The notes under the pieces were generated by a model. The model saw only the letters and a list, made by a program, of their open reading frames with translations. It was not told the origin of the DNA and did not search any database. Shown here piece after piece: positions 1 through 5,895 of a stretch of DNA of 6,134 nucleotides. The position numbers and the translations under genes were made by a program. Source of the DNA: Spirochaetaceae bacterium (GTDB lineage Bacteria > Spirochaetota > Spirochaetia > B11-G9). The stretch covers positions 1-6,134 of the forward strand of contig DAOVSY010000184.1 of assembly GCA_030633365.1 (NCBI GenBank), in the 5' to 3' direction. Positions within the stretch are counted from its first letter, which is position 1; every line of letters starts with the position of its first letter.

Positions 1-51
1 CATAAGAGAAAGAAAAAACTAAGAAAAAATAGACACAAAAAGAAATAGATT

Positions 52-86
52 ATATTTAGTTATTGCTTTTAGTGATAACTAAATAT
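52..86. repeat. 12-bp perfect inverted repeat upstream of dxs
   Basis: The arms are ATATTTAGTTAT (52-63) and ATAACTAAATAT (75-86), exact reverse complements separated by an 11-nt loop. Pairing can extend outward by a G-U and two A-U pairs (49-51 with 87-89). The stem is almost pure A/T, and no long T-run follows at once, so it is a poor intrinsic terminator. It contains the word TAGTTAT and its complement ATAACTA, which recur in the palindrome at 105-119. It could be an operator, a cruciform-prone site or an mRNA stem, depending on where dxs transcription starts. The repeat itself is certain; its function is inference. Confidence 0.6.
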
Positions 87-104
87 GATAGATTTAAGGT
101 AGAT

Positions 105-119
105 ATAACTATTAGTTAT
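105..119. repeat. 15-bp palindrome with the same half-site as 52-86
   Basis: ATAACTA (105-111) and TAGTTAT (113-119) are perfect inverted half-sites around a single central T. With flanking bases the hairpin reads TATAACT-att-AGTTATA (104-120), and an outer TAGATA/TATCTA pair (100-105 and 126-131) surrounds it. The half-site matches those in the arms of the 52-86 repeat, giving four copies in 63 bp. The compact dyad is what a dimeric DNA-binding regulator would recognise, but AT-rich DNA yields palindromes easily. Confidence 0.5.
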
Positions 120-177
120 AGCTATTATCTATATATAAACTGTTTTTTTTTATAAATTGAGTTAAAATCTTAAATTA

Positions 178-2130
178 ATGAAACAAGAGAATTTACTAAA
201 CAGAATAAACTCACCGGAAAAATTAAAAGAGCTACCACTTGCTTCTCTTCCTGATCTTGCAAATGAGATTAGGAATAGAATTATTGAAGTAATTGGTAAT
301 AATGGCGGTCATCTGGCCTCCAATTTGGGTGTAGTTGAGCTTACTATAGCTTTACATCGGATTTTTAACAGCCCCGTAGACCAATTTGTATGGGATGTAG
401 GGCATCAATGTTATACCCACAAAATTCTAACTGGAAGAAATGAAAGTTTTGATTCTATTCGTTTAAAGGATGGATTAAGTGGATTTCCTAAAAGAGAAGA
501 AAGCATTCATGATATTGTAGAAACTGGTCATGCTTCAACATCAATATCAGCTGCTCTTGGTCTTCTTACGGGAAAGAATCTTAAAGGTGAAGAGGGAAAA
601 GTCATTGCTATAATTGGTGATGGTGCAATTACAGGTGGTATGGCATTTGAGGCCCTCAATCATTCCGGTCATTTAAGAAAAGACCTTATAATAATTTATA
701 ATGATAATAATATGTCAATTAGCAGAAATGTAGGTGGTCTTTCTTCCAGATCCGGAATTTCAAAAACATCATCTTATGTAAGTCGTATAACAGCAACCAG
801 GTTTTATCAGAGAATTCGGGACCTGATAGATAAAGGTCTTCTTGGTATTCCTATTTTTGGATATCGAATTTTCCAGCTTGTAATGCGGATGAAAAGGGGT
901 GTTAAAGCTTTTTTCTTTAAAGAAACCATATTTTCTGAATTGGGATTTGAATATGTAGGCCCCATAGATGGTCACTCTATAACCATGTTAACTAAAGTAC
1001 TGGAAAATGTTAAAAAACTGCATAAGCCAGTTATTGTCCATGTAGTTACTAAAAAAGGAAAAGGGTATCCTAAAGCAGAACAGAACCCAGCAGATTACCA
1101 TGGAGTATCACCTCTACCCTCAACAGAACCATTGTTGAATAAAAAAAATCACGTAAATAATCACACATTTACAAGTGTTTTTGGGGAAATACTTCTTGAA
1201 AATGCCAGTAGAGATAAATCAATAGTTGCTATAACAGCCGCTATGGGTAAAGGTACAGGTCTTAATGCCTTTCAGGATAAATTCCCTGAGAGATTTTTTG
1301 ATGTTGGTATAGCAGAACAGCATGCACTAACCTTTGGAGCCGGGCTTGCTGCCTCGGGATTAAAACCAGTTATTGCAATTTATTCAACCTTTATGCAGAG
1401 GGCTGTTGATCAGTTAATTCATGATATAGCATTACCTGGACTTCCTGTAATTGTTGCAATGGATCGCTCAGGCCTGGTCAGCAGTGATGGAGAAACACAT
1501 CAGGGGGCATTTGACATTCCTCTTTTTAGTTCTATCCCGGGGTTAATAATATTTGCACCAGGATCAAGAGAAGAATTTAAAATTATGATGACTTATGCTC
1601 TGGATAGTAATAAAACTGTTCTTTTTAGATATCCTAAAGATGAGTGCCCTGTAGGAATTCCCGGTACCAGCCTTCCTGTGGAGCTTGGACGTGGAGTTTT
1701 TCTAAAACATTCATCAAGCAGAGTCCTTCTAATTACTATTGGTGGTCTTGTTGCAGAGGCTCTTTCTGCATGGGAAATACTGAAAAATCAGAATTTGGAT
1801 ATAGATCTCTATAATCTTCGATTTATAAAACCACTGGATGAAAAATATCTTTTAAAACAAATTTCAGCATATTCTCATGTCTTTTTTGTAGAGGATGGTT
1901 CTCAGAAAGGCGGTGCAGGAGAGCATATTGGATCATTATTAGCTGAAAATAACAGTGATATTATATTTCAGCACACTGGTATTCCAGAGAAATTTCTATC
2001 TCAGGCTCTTCGTTCGGAACTTCTTGTAGAATGCGGTTTAGATGGTTACGGGATAGCGGCTTCAATAAATGAATTTATAGGATCTGAACTGCCAATCAAT
2101 ATTAGATCATTTGAGAAACAATTAATATAA
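178..2130 (+). CDS. dxs: 1-deoxy-D-xylulose-5-phosphate synthase
   Basis: Cytosolic thiamine-diphosphate enzyme condensing pyruvate with glyceraldehyde 3-phosphate to 1-deoxyxylulose 5-phosphate. This is the first step of the MEP isoprenoid route and the branch to thiamine and pyridoxal phosphate. At 650 residues it is slightly longer than the usual 620-640. Visible signatures are GGHLASNLG (H45), WDVGHQ (72-77), ETGHAS (H118), the ThDP/Mg site GDGAITGG (147-154) ending in NDNN (175-178), the catalytic glutamate in DVGIAEQHA (E380), the phosphate-binding arginine in TFMQRAVDQ (R408) and DGETHQG (D437, H441). The C-terminal transketolase-type domain spans roughly 500-640. The N-terminus LLNRINSP matches the family, supporting the ATG at 178, but no Shine-Dalgarno sequence precedes it. 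No clear partner gene is adjacent on this strand, and it converges on hisI with an 8-bp gap. All catalytic residues appear intact. Confidence 0.97.
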   Translation: MKQENLLNRINSPEKLKELPLASLPDLANEIRNRIIEVIGNNGGHLASNLGVVELTIALHRIFNSPVDQFVWDVGHQCYTHKILTGRNESFDSIRLKDGLSGFPKREESIHDIVETGHASTSISAALGLLTGKNLKGEEGKVIAIIGDGAITGGMAFEALNHSGHLRKDLIIIYNDNNMSISRNVGGLSSRSGISKTSSYVSRITATRFYQRIRDLIDKGLLGIPIFGYRIFQLVMRMKRGVKAFFFKETIFSELGFEYVGPIDGHSITMLTKVLENVKKLHKPVIVHVVTKKGKGYPKAEQNPADYHGVSPLPSTEPLLNKKNHVNNHTFTSVFGEILLENASRDKSIVAITAAMGKGTGLNAFQDKFPERFFDVGIAEQHALTFGAGLAASGLKPVIAIYSTFMQRAVDQLIHDIALPGLPVIVAMDRSGLVSSDGETHQGAFDIPLFSSIPGLIIFAPGSREEFKIMMTYALDSNKTVLFRYPKDECPVGIPGTSLPVELGRGVFLKHSSSRVLLITIGGLVAEALSAWEILKNQNLDIDLYNLRFIKPLDEKYLLKQISAYSHVFFVEDGSQKGGAGEHIGSLLAENNSDIIFQHTGIPEKFLSQALRSELLVECGLDGYGIAASINEFIGSELPINIRSFEKQLI

Positions 2131-2158
2131 AACTTAACCTAGGATTTATATATTTTTT
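2125..2158 (+). terminator. Possible weak terminator after dxs
   Basis: ATATAAA (2125-2131), overlapping the dxs stop codon, can pair with TTTATAT (2145-2151) around a 13-nt loop containing the palindrome CCTAGG, and TTTTTT (2153-2158) follows. The stem is A/T only and would be unstable, so this is a marginal intrinsic terminator. It is listed because nothing better separates the convergent dxs and hisI genes. Confidence 0.2.
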
Positions 2159-2519
2159 GCGGATTAAAATTTTTTTTACCACTAATATGCAAACCATTTC
2201 TTTCCATAATTCTGTAAAAACAACTGTAGTAACCTGTATGACAGGCACCACCGGTTTGAATTACTTTATAAACAAGACTGTCCTGGTCACAATCAACACG
2301 AATCTCTTCTATTTTTTGTATATGACCTGAGGTTCCTCCTTTTTTCCATATTTTTTTCCTCGATCTGCTATAATAATGAGCATACCCGCTTGAAATAGTA
2401 AGGTTCAAAGCCTCTTTATTTGCATATGCAAGCATCAAAATTTCATTTGTTTCTGAATCCTGAGCAATTACCGGCACAAGCCCATCCATTTTATTAAAAT
2501 CAATATTTGCTGAATCCAT
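2139..2519 (-). CDS. hisI: Phosphoribosyl-AMP cyclohydrolase
   Basis: Third enzyme of histidine synthesis: a cytosolic Zn/Mg metalloenzyme that opens the adenine ring of phosphoribosyl-AMP to give ProFAR. With the ATG at 2519 it has 126 residues, typical of a stand-alone HisI without a fused HisE pyrophosphohydrolase. Motifs in order are [10 protein letters not shown] (12-21), [11 protein letters not shown] (28-38), [11 protein letters not shown] (48-58), KGGTSGH (60-66), the metal site VDCDQD (75-80: D76, C77, D78, D80) and [13 protein letters not shown] (90-102: zinc ligands C93 and C100). The usual KGE[ST]SG glutamate is glycine (G62). An in-frame GTG at 2552 would add 11 residues overlapping the permease gene. 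The 2519 ATG was preferred because it lies 4 bp after the permease stop, begins at the family's normal N-terminus and has AAGGAG upstream. It is probably co-transcribed with the permease; no other his gene is nearby. Confidence 0.95.
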   Translation of the reverse strand: MDSANIDFNKMDGLVPVIAQDSETNEILMLAYANKEALNLTISSGYAHYYSRSRKKIWKKGGTSGHIQKIEEIRVDCDQDSLVYKVIQTGGACHTGYYSCFYRIMERNGLHISGKKNFNPQKIYKS

Positions 2520-2523
2520 TATT

Positions 2524-4371
2524 TTAAATATCTCCTTTTCTAACACGTTCACCCAAAAGAATTGTATGACGTAAATCGTTTATATTTTTTGCCTTATTCC
2601 AGTTATTTTGGAATGAAGGATTTTGTACAATTTGTGCAATAGCCATAAGTGCCTGAAGATGAAAATTTCTTTCATCTTTACTGCCTGCAAGGGAAAAAAC
2701 AGTGTGTACGGGCTCTTTTGAACCAGGAAAAGCAATTCCCTCTTTCGATCTTACAACAACTATTTCAAATCGTTCTTCTTTACCTATAATTATATGAGGT
2801 ATAGCAAGACCTGTATGAATAACAGTAGTTGATTCCTTTTCTCTTTGGTAAATAAGTTTTTTTATCTTTTCTTCTTCCATTTCAAATAGAGTTGAAAACT
2901 CTTCTGCAAGGATAGTGAATAGTTCATCCATAGTTGCAGCCTTCGGCATATCAATTATTTTAGCATTTTTAATAATCAAATCAAAGCGGTCTTCAATAAT
3001 ATTATCCCTTGCAAGAAGAATATCTTTTAACTCTTCTGAAAGTGTATCTGTTTGAAGTTCTTTTGAAGTTACTCTTTTTACTATATGAATAATTGCAGAA
3101 TCTTTCTTTTCCCGAAATCCGGAAAAAACAAGAAACCAGATTAAAGATATAAGAATAAACCCCCCTGTTAGAATAAGAGAAAAGGATCCCATATTTAAGA
3201 TAATTAGAATATAGAAAAATATTCCTGCAATCTGAATCCATGGGTAGAAAGGAGATTTGAATTTTGGTCTATAAGTAGATATTTTACTTTCTCTCATTAT
3301 TATTAAAGAAAAATTTACAAATGCAAACAGCAGAAGTTTCATGGTGGATGCAACTTTAACAAGTTGTTCAAGATTCAGCAGCTGAATACATATTACAATA
3401 AAGAGAGTTGTAGCAACAATTGAGGTTATTGGCGTATTTGTTCGGGGATTTATAGTTGATATAAAATCCGGCAGTAGATTGTCTCTGGCCATGGCTAGAG
3501 GATTTCTGGATGCAGCTAATAATCCACCATTCCCTGTAGTCATAAAGGCCATTAAAGCAGCAGATTCGAGAACTATAAAACCCCATCTGCCTGCCATTAT
3601 TTCTGCTCCCATTGAGAGGGGAGTTAGAGTTTGTGAAAATTTTTGCGGACTAAGGATTCCAATGGTAACAAAAACAGTGAGTATATATAGAATTGTTACT
3701 ATTATAAATGCAGAAAACATACCTTTAGGAATAGTTTTTCCAGGATCCTTAATTTCTTCGGCAACAGATGCAATTTTTGTCAGACCTCCAAAAGATACAA
3801 AAATAATTCCTGCTACAAGAAATATTGATTTACCTCCCTCAGGTAAAAATGGTGAATAGTTATGAACATCAATGTTTCCCAAACCTACCAGAATATAGGC
3901 ACTCAAAATTGTAATTAAACCAATAACCAGGGCTATTTGAAGTCTGCTTGTATGTTTTACACTTATAATATTAATTATACAAAAAAATACTGCAAAACTG
4001 GTAGCAATAGTTTTTATTATTTCCTGGCTATTTCCAAAATGCGGCGCCAGAACAACTCCAATGCCTAATATTGCGAATGCAGTTTTAAGAGAGAGAGAAA
4101 ACCAACTGGCAAATCCTGCAAAAGTACCAAAAAAAGGACCCATGCTGCGGTCTACAAAAAAATATGCGCCACCCGATTTCGGCATTGCAGTAGCAAGTTC
4201 TGTTTTTGCAAATAATGCTGGAACTACAAGTAATGCTGCAAGAAGATATGCGATTATTATTCCCGGCCCTGCTATTGGGTATACTACTGCAGGGAGAATA
4301 AACAGACCTGAACTTATCATGGCCCCACTGGCCAGGGAAAAAATATCAAGGGTTCCAAGGGTTCTTTTCAT
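2524..4371 (-). CDS. APC-family amino acid permease with C-terminal PTS EIIA domain
   Basis: A 615-residue two-part protein. Residues about 1-418 form an amino acid-polyamine-organocation transporter with some 12 hydrophobic segments, roughly 8-30, 34-54, 82-108, 119-138, 143-165, 182-204, 219-241, 263-285, 313-333, 338-358, 378-395 and 397-416. Family signatures are GAMISSGLF in segment 1 (16-24), [13 protein letters not shown] (205-217) after segment 6, and [14 protein letters not shown] (288-301) after segment 8. A polar linker (about 420-460) leads to a fructose/mannitol-type EIIA domain (about 462-608) with REKESTT (510-516) and GLAIPH (521-526), where H526 matches the phospho-accepting histidine; [11 protein letters not shown] (571-581) is also typical of this fold. 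The substrate cannot be read from the sequence. The EIIA part suggests control by PTS phosphorylation rather than sugar uptake (inference). The start is the ATG with AAGGGG 10 nt upstream. It is followed 4 bp later by hisI and preceded by the unknown gene. Confidence 0.9.
   Translation of the reverse strand: MKRTLGTLDIFSLASGAMISSGLFILPAVVYPIAGPGIIIAYLLAALLVVPALFAKTELATAMPKSGGAYFFVDRSMGPFFGTFAGFASWFSLSLKTAFAILGIGVVLAPHFGNSQEIIKTIATSFAVFFCIINIISVKHTSRLQIALVIGLITILSAYILVGLGNIDVHNYSPFLPEGGKSIFLVAGIIFVSFGGLTKIASVAEEIKDPGKTIPKGMFSAFIIVTILYILTVFVTIGILSPQKFSQTLTPLSMGAEIMAGRWGFIVLESAALMAFMTTGNGGLLAASRNPLAMARDNLLPDFISTINPRTNTPITSIVATTLFIVICIQLLNLEQLVKVASTMKLLLFAFVNFSLIIMRESKISTYRPKFKSPFYPWIQIAGIFFYILIILNMGSFSLILTGGFILISLIWFLVFSGFREKKDSAIIHIVKRVTSKELQTDTLSEELKDILLARDNIIEDRFDLIIKNAKIIDMPKAATMDELFTILAEEFSTLFEMEEEKIKKLIYQREKESTTVIHTGLAIPHIIIGKEERFEIVVVRSKEGIAFPGSKEPVHTVFSLAGSKDERNFHLQALMAIAQIVQNPSFQNNWNKAKNINDLRHTILLGERVRKGDI
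2532..2537 (-). promoter_or_regulatory. hisI ribosome binding site inside the permease gene
   Basis: On the minus strand AAGGAG lies within the last codons of the permease gene, 12 nt before the ATG at 2519. The spacing is slightly long but acceptable. It would be internal to the coding sequence if the GTG at 2552 were used, so it supports the later start and suggests translational coupling with the permease. Confidence 0.6.
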
Positions 4372-4381
4372 TTTTAATTTA

Positions 4382-4403
4382 CCCCTTGTTCCATTTTAAG
4401 GGA
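4382..4403 (-). promoter_or_regulatory. Hairpin covering the permease ribosome binding site
   Basis: On the minus strand, TCCCTT (4403-4398) can pair with the Shine-Dalgarno AAGGGG (4387-4382) across a 10-nt loop, giving five Watson-Crick pairs and one G-U. This could sequester the ribosome binding site and lower permease translation. It is a short hairpin, and the regulatory role is inference. Confidence 0.35.
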
Positions 4404-4433
4404 TCATGAAATTAAAAGCAATTATAAATTCGG

Positions 4434-4961
4434 TTATTCTTCCTCTTCAGGTTCCTCTTCACTGGACATAAGGAACATAAGTTCTTCCTGGCTTATTTGA
4501 TCACTACCAGGACCATCTTCACTATTATTGGATAGTATATCTCCAATATCATTGTATTCGTATTGTTGTTCATATACAGCCTCTTTTAATCTTGGAAGAA
4601 AATCAGAAAAATCTAAAGATCTGCCTGTACTGTTATTCAAAATATTTTCAACAATTTCAATAAAAAGATTTTTTGATTTATAGAGATGGCGCAAATACTG
4701 GTCTTTATCCAGCTGAAGAGTGGAATCTTTTAATGATTCGTATAAATTTGTCAGTTTATTTTCAGAAAAGAGAAGGTCAGATTTTATTTTATCCAAAAAA
4801 TAATCATTATCAATATCAATCTTCAGGTTTCTTTGAATATGTCTGAGAAGATCGTTGATCATAAAGATATTTGCTTCGTAATGGATGTATTGTGTCATAA
4901 TTACTTTTCGGTAATATCTAACTCTTACTTGAGGTTCCCTTGACATTGATCCAATTCGCAT
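4434..4961 (-). CDS. Hypothetical protein with acidic C-terminal tail
   Basis: I do not recognise this 175-residue protein. It has no signal peptide, membrane span or metal-binding motif. An N-terminal basic stretch (REPQVRVRYYRK, 8-19) is followed by a probably all-helical body (about 29-135) rich in Leu/Ile with Lys, Asp and Glu, including FMINDLLRHIQRNL (33-46) and LFIEIVENIL (99-108). It ends in a polar linker and SSEEEPEEEE (166-175). Such a tail could mediate contact with a basic partner, but nothing shows this. Start choice is uncertain: ATGs at 4961, 4946 and 4898 are in frame and none has a good Shine-Dalgarno; GAGG lies 15 nt before the first. It is divergent from rpsF and 62 bp upstream of the permease. 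The long frame, coding-like composition and sensible neighbour spacing support a real gene. Confidence 0.7.
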   Translation of the reverse strand: MRIGSMSREPQVRVRYYRKVIMTQYIHYEANIFMINDLLRHIQRNLKIDIDNDYFLDKIKSDLLFSENKLTNLYESLKDSTLQLDKDQYLRHLYKSKNLFIEIVENILNNSTGRSLDFSDFLPRLKEAVYEQQYEYNDIGDILSNNSEDGPGSDQISQEELMFLMSSEEEPEEEE

Positions 4962-4969
4962 GCTAATTT
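4940..4969 (+). promoter_or_regulatory. Sigma-70-type promoter for rpsF-ssb-rpsR
   Basis: A perfect -35 TTGACA (4940-4945) is followed after 18 bp by TAATTT (4964-4969), which has an extended -10 TG one base upstream (TGCTAATTT from 4961). Transcription would begin near 4976, giving a leader of about 50 nt. The -35 lies inside the 5' end of the divergent unknown gene if that gene starts at 4961 or 4946. The -10 hexamer matches TATAAT at only three of six positions, so the call rests on the -35 and the TG. Confidence 0.55.
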
Positions 4970-4979
4970 ACTTCGACCT

Positions 4980-5008
4980 CTTTATCCGTTTTAAGACGGA
5001 TCATAAAG
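4980..5008 (+). promoter_or_regulatory. Hairpin in the rpsF leader
   Basis: ATCCGT (4984-4989) pairs perfectly with ACGGAT (4996-5001) across a 6-nt loop. After a 3-nt bulge (5002-5004), CTTT (4980-4983) pairs with AAAG (5005-5008). The structure ends 5 nt before the run of purines holding the rpsF ribosome binding site. An alternative pairing, CTTTAT (4980-4985) with ATAAAG (5003-5008), frees a CCG at 4986-4988. Ribosomal S6:S18 is known to bind a bulged CCG in rpsF leaders, but here no second hairpin flanks the CCG, so the match is incomplete. It could also be a DNA operator for the divergent genes. Confidence 0.45.
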
Positions 5009-5029
5009 TCCAAAAGGAGGGTTTATGAA
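5000..5029 (-). promoter_or_regulatory. Weak candidate promoter for the divergent unknown gene
   Basis: On the minus strand TATGAT (5005-5000) is a five-of-six -10 match, with TTCATA (5029-5024) 18 bp upstream as a four-of-six -35 that overlaps the rpsF start codon. Transcription would start near 4993, about 30 nt before the ATG at 4961. This is a marginal call, supported mainly by the need for a promoter in the divergent gap. Confidence 0.2.
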
Positions 5030-5306
5030 AACCTACGAACTTACATGTATCTTCCGTACAGATGAAGATAACTTCACAAAAGGCAAAGAGATTGTAAAAG
5101 CTGAATTCGAAAAGCAGTCTGTAAAGGTTTTAAAAGAAACCGATATGGGAACAAAAGAACTTGCCTATGAAATCAAAAAAGAAACAAAAGGTCATTACTA
5201 TTTCTATGAGATGGAAGTTCTTTCGGATAAAATTGCCGAAATGGATAAACATTTCAAGCTTGAAACTACTTTTCTAAAGTACCTTTTTGTAAAGAAAGAA
5301 AACTAA
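5025..5306 (+). CDS. rpsF: 30S ribosomal protein S6
   Basis: Small-subunit protein that forms a heterodimer with S18 and binds the platform of 16S rRNA (helices 22-23). At 93 residues it is of normal length, without the glutamate tail seen in E. coli. It starts MKTYELTCIFRTDED, the usual first beta strand, and carries the conserved GTKELAYEIKK segment (42-52) followed by KGHYYFYEMEV (55-65) and LKYLFVKKE at the end. AAGGAGG lies 4 nt before the ATG at 5025. Its TAA stop overlaps the ssb ribosome binding site (GGGAGG, 5307-5312), suggesting coupled translation. It is the first gene of the rpsF-ssb-rpsR operon. Confidence 0.97.
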   Translation: MKTYELTCIFRTDEDNFTKGKEIVKAEFEKQSVKVLKETDMGTKELAYEIKKETKGHYYFYEMEVLSDKIAEMDKHFKLETTFLKYLFVKKEN

Positions 5307-5321
5307 GGGAGGCTGATTCCT

Positions 5322-5789
5322 ATGGCCAATGATATTAATGTAGTTACTCTTGTAGGGAGACTTACCAGAGATTCAGAGTTGAAATATACAAATGGCGGTA
5401 CTGCTGTATGTAAATTTAGTCTTGCTGTAAACCGGAAAAAGAGGTCGGGTGATCAGTGGACTGATGAAGTTAGCTATTTTGATATAGTACTTTGGGGTAA
5501 ACAGGGAGAAGCACTTCAGCAGTATCTTGGAAAAGGTAAACAAGTAGCTGTTAGTGGCGAGCTAAGGCAAAATAGATGGGAACAGGATGGTCAGAGTCGT
5601 AGTAAGGTTGAGATTATTGCAAATAATTTACAACTTTTAGGTGGTAACACTGGTGGTGGAAATTCAAACTTTGGCGGAGGTCGAAGTGAGACTCCTGACC
5701 AAGGATCACCAAACAAGGATTCATTTGGAGGTTTTAAACCTTCTAATAATAATGGACCTGAAAACTTTGAAGACGACATTCCCTTCTGA
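5322..5789 (+). CDS. ssb: Single-stranded DNA-binding protein
   Basis: Tetrameric SSB that coats single-stranded DNA in replication, repair and recombination. The OB fold covers about residues 4-107: NVVTLVGRLTRDSELKYT (6-23), FSLAVNRKKR (32-41), YFDIVLWGKQGE (52-63), KGKQVAVSGELRQNRW (71-86) and the closing strand IIANNLQLLGG (98-108). Tryptophans W46, W58 and W86 are in the DNA-stacking regions. A Gly/Asn/Ser-rich linker (109-148) leads to the acidic tip EDDIPF (150-155), the docking peptide for repair and replication partners, so the protein is complete. GGGAGG sits 9 nt before the ATG. It lies 15 bp after rpsF and is followed by a 106-nt structured gap before rpsR. Confidence 0.97.
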   Translation: MANDINVVTLVGRLTRDSELKYTNGGTAVCKFSLAVNRKKRSGDQWTDEVSYFDIVLWGKQGEALQQYLGKGKQVAVSGELRQNRWEQDGQSRSKVEIIANNLQLLGGNTGGGNSNFGGGRSETPDQGSPNKDSFGGFKPSNNNGPENFEDDIPF

Positions 5790-5799
5790 TAAAAAAAAG

Positions 5800-5831
5800 A
5801 CTGGTCGCCAATAAGTTGGCTGCTCGTCAGT
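5800..5831 (+). promoter_or_regulatory. First stem-loop in the ssb-rpsR gap
   Basis: GCCAA (5807-5811) pairs with TTGGC (5816-5820) over a TAAG tetraloop. An outer ACTG (5800-5803) can pair with CAGT (5828-5831), leaving a 3-by-7 internal loop. It abuts the S6:S18-type stem-loop at 5832, so the two could stack. No T-run follows, which argues against a terminator. A competing pairing of 5818-5823 with 5875-5880 (one mismatch) could enclose the second stem-loop instead. Confidence 0.45.
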
Positions 5832-5870
5832 GAGTCGTACCGGAAGGACGAAGTCCTGAGGAACGATCTC
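5832..5870 (+). promoter_or_regulatory. Candidate S6:S18 complex-binding mRNA motif upstream of rpsR
   Basis: The lower stem is GAGTCGT (5832-5838) with ACGATCTC (5863-5870), seven pairs with T5867 bulged. The internal loop presents A-CCG-GA (5839-5844) opposite GAGGA (5858-5862). The upper hairpin is AGGAC (5845-5849), GAA loop (5850-5852), GTCCT (5853-5857). A CCG in a loop flanked by a stem and a hairpin is the defining architecture of the S6:S18 complex-binding motif that autoregulates many rpsF operons. The stretch TACCGG followed by a GAA-containing hairpin also resembles the 16S rRNA site TACCGGTGGCGAAGGC (E. coli about 717-732), whose CCG S18 contacts. It ends 11 nt before the rpsR ribosome binding site, well placed for translational control. 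The fold is read by eye and binding is inferred. Confidence 0.65.
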
Positions 5871-5895
5871 GAATGCAACCTAAGGAGATAAATCT

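Noticed and set aside
1..48. Possible 3' end of an upstream plus-strand gene: 15 open codons rich in Lys/Arg, ending in TAG at 46-48
   Set aside because: Only 15 codons of A-rich sequence, which easily reads as Lys; no homology can be judged, so it is not called as a gene, though a basic C-terminal tail is possible.
142..151. T-run before dxs as a terminator tail
   Set aside because: No GC-containing hairpin directly precedes it; the nearest dyad (104-120) is more than 20 nt away.
84..156. TATGAT (84-89), TATAAA (134-139) and TATAAA (151-156) as dxs promoter -10 boxes
   Set aside because: None has a convincing -35 at 16-18 bp; such words are expected by chance in DNA this AT-rich.
769..975. 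Minus-strand open frame inside dxs
   Set aside because: Short, opposite a fully conserved enzyme gene, with no features of a real protein.
2139..2552. Longer hisI frame starting at GTG 2552
   Set aside because: It would overlap the permease by 29 bp, place the AAGGAG inside the coding sequence and add residues not typical of HisI; ATG 2519 fits better.
3479..4399. Plus-strand open frames (3479-3859 and 4061-4399) opposite the permease gene
   Set aside because: They are antisense shadows of a clear membrane-protein gene, with no ribosome binding site or recognisable domains.
5856..5873. Hammerhead-like core (CTGAGGA followed by GAA)
   Set aside because: The required stem II closing pair and stems I/III cannot be formed around these boxes, and the same bases fit a better stem-loop of the S6:S18 motif type.
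5591..5878. Minus-strand open frame across the end of ssb and the structured gap
   Set aside because: Its sequence is the complement of the Gly/Asn-rich ssb linker and the RNA motif; no start signal and low-complexity product.
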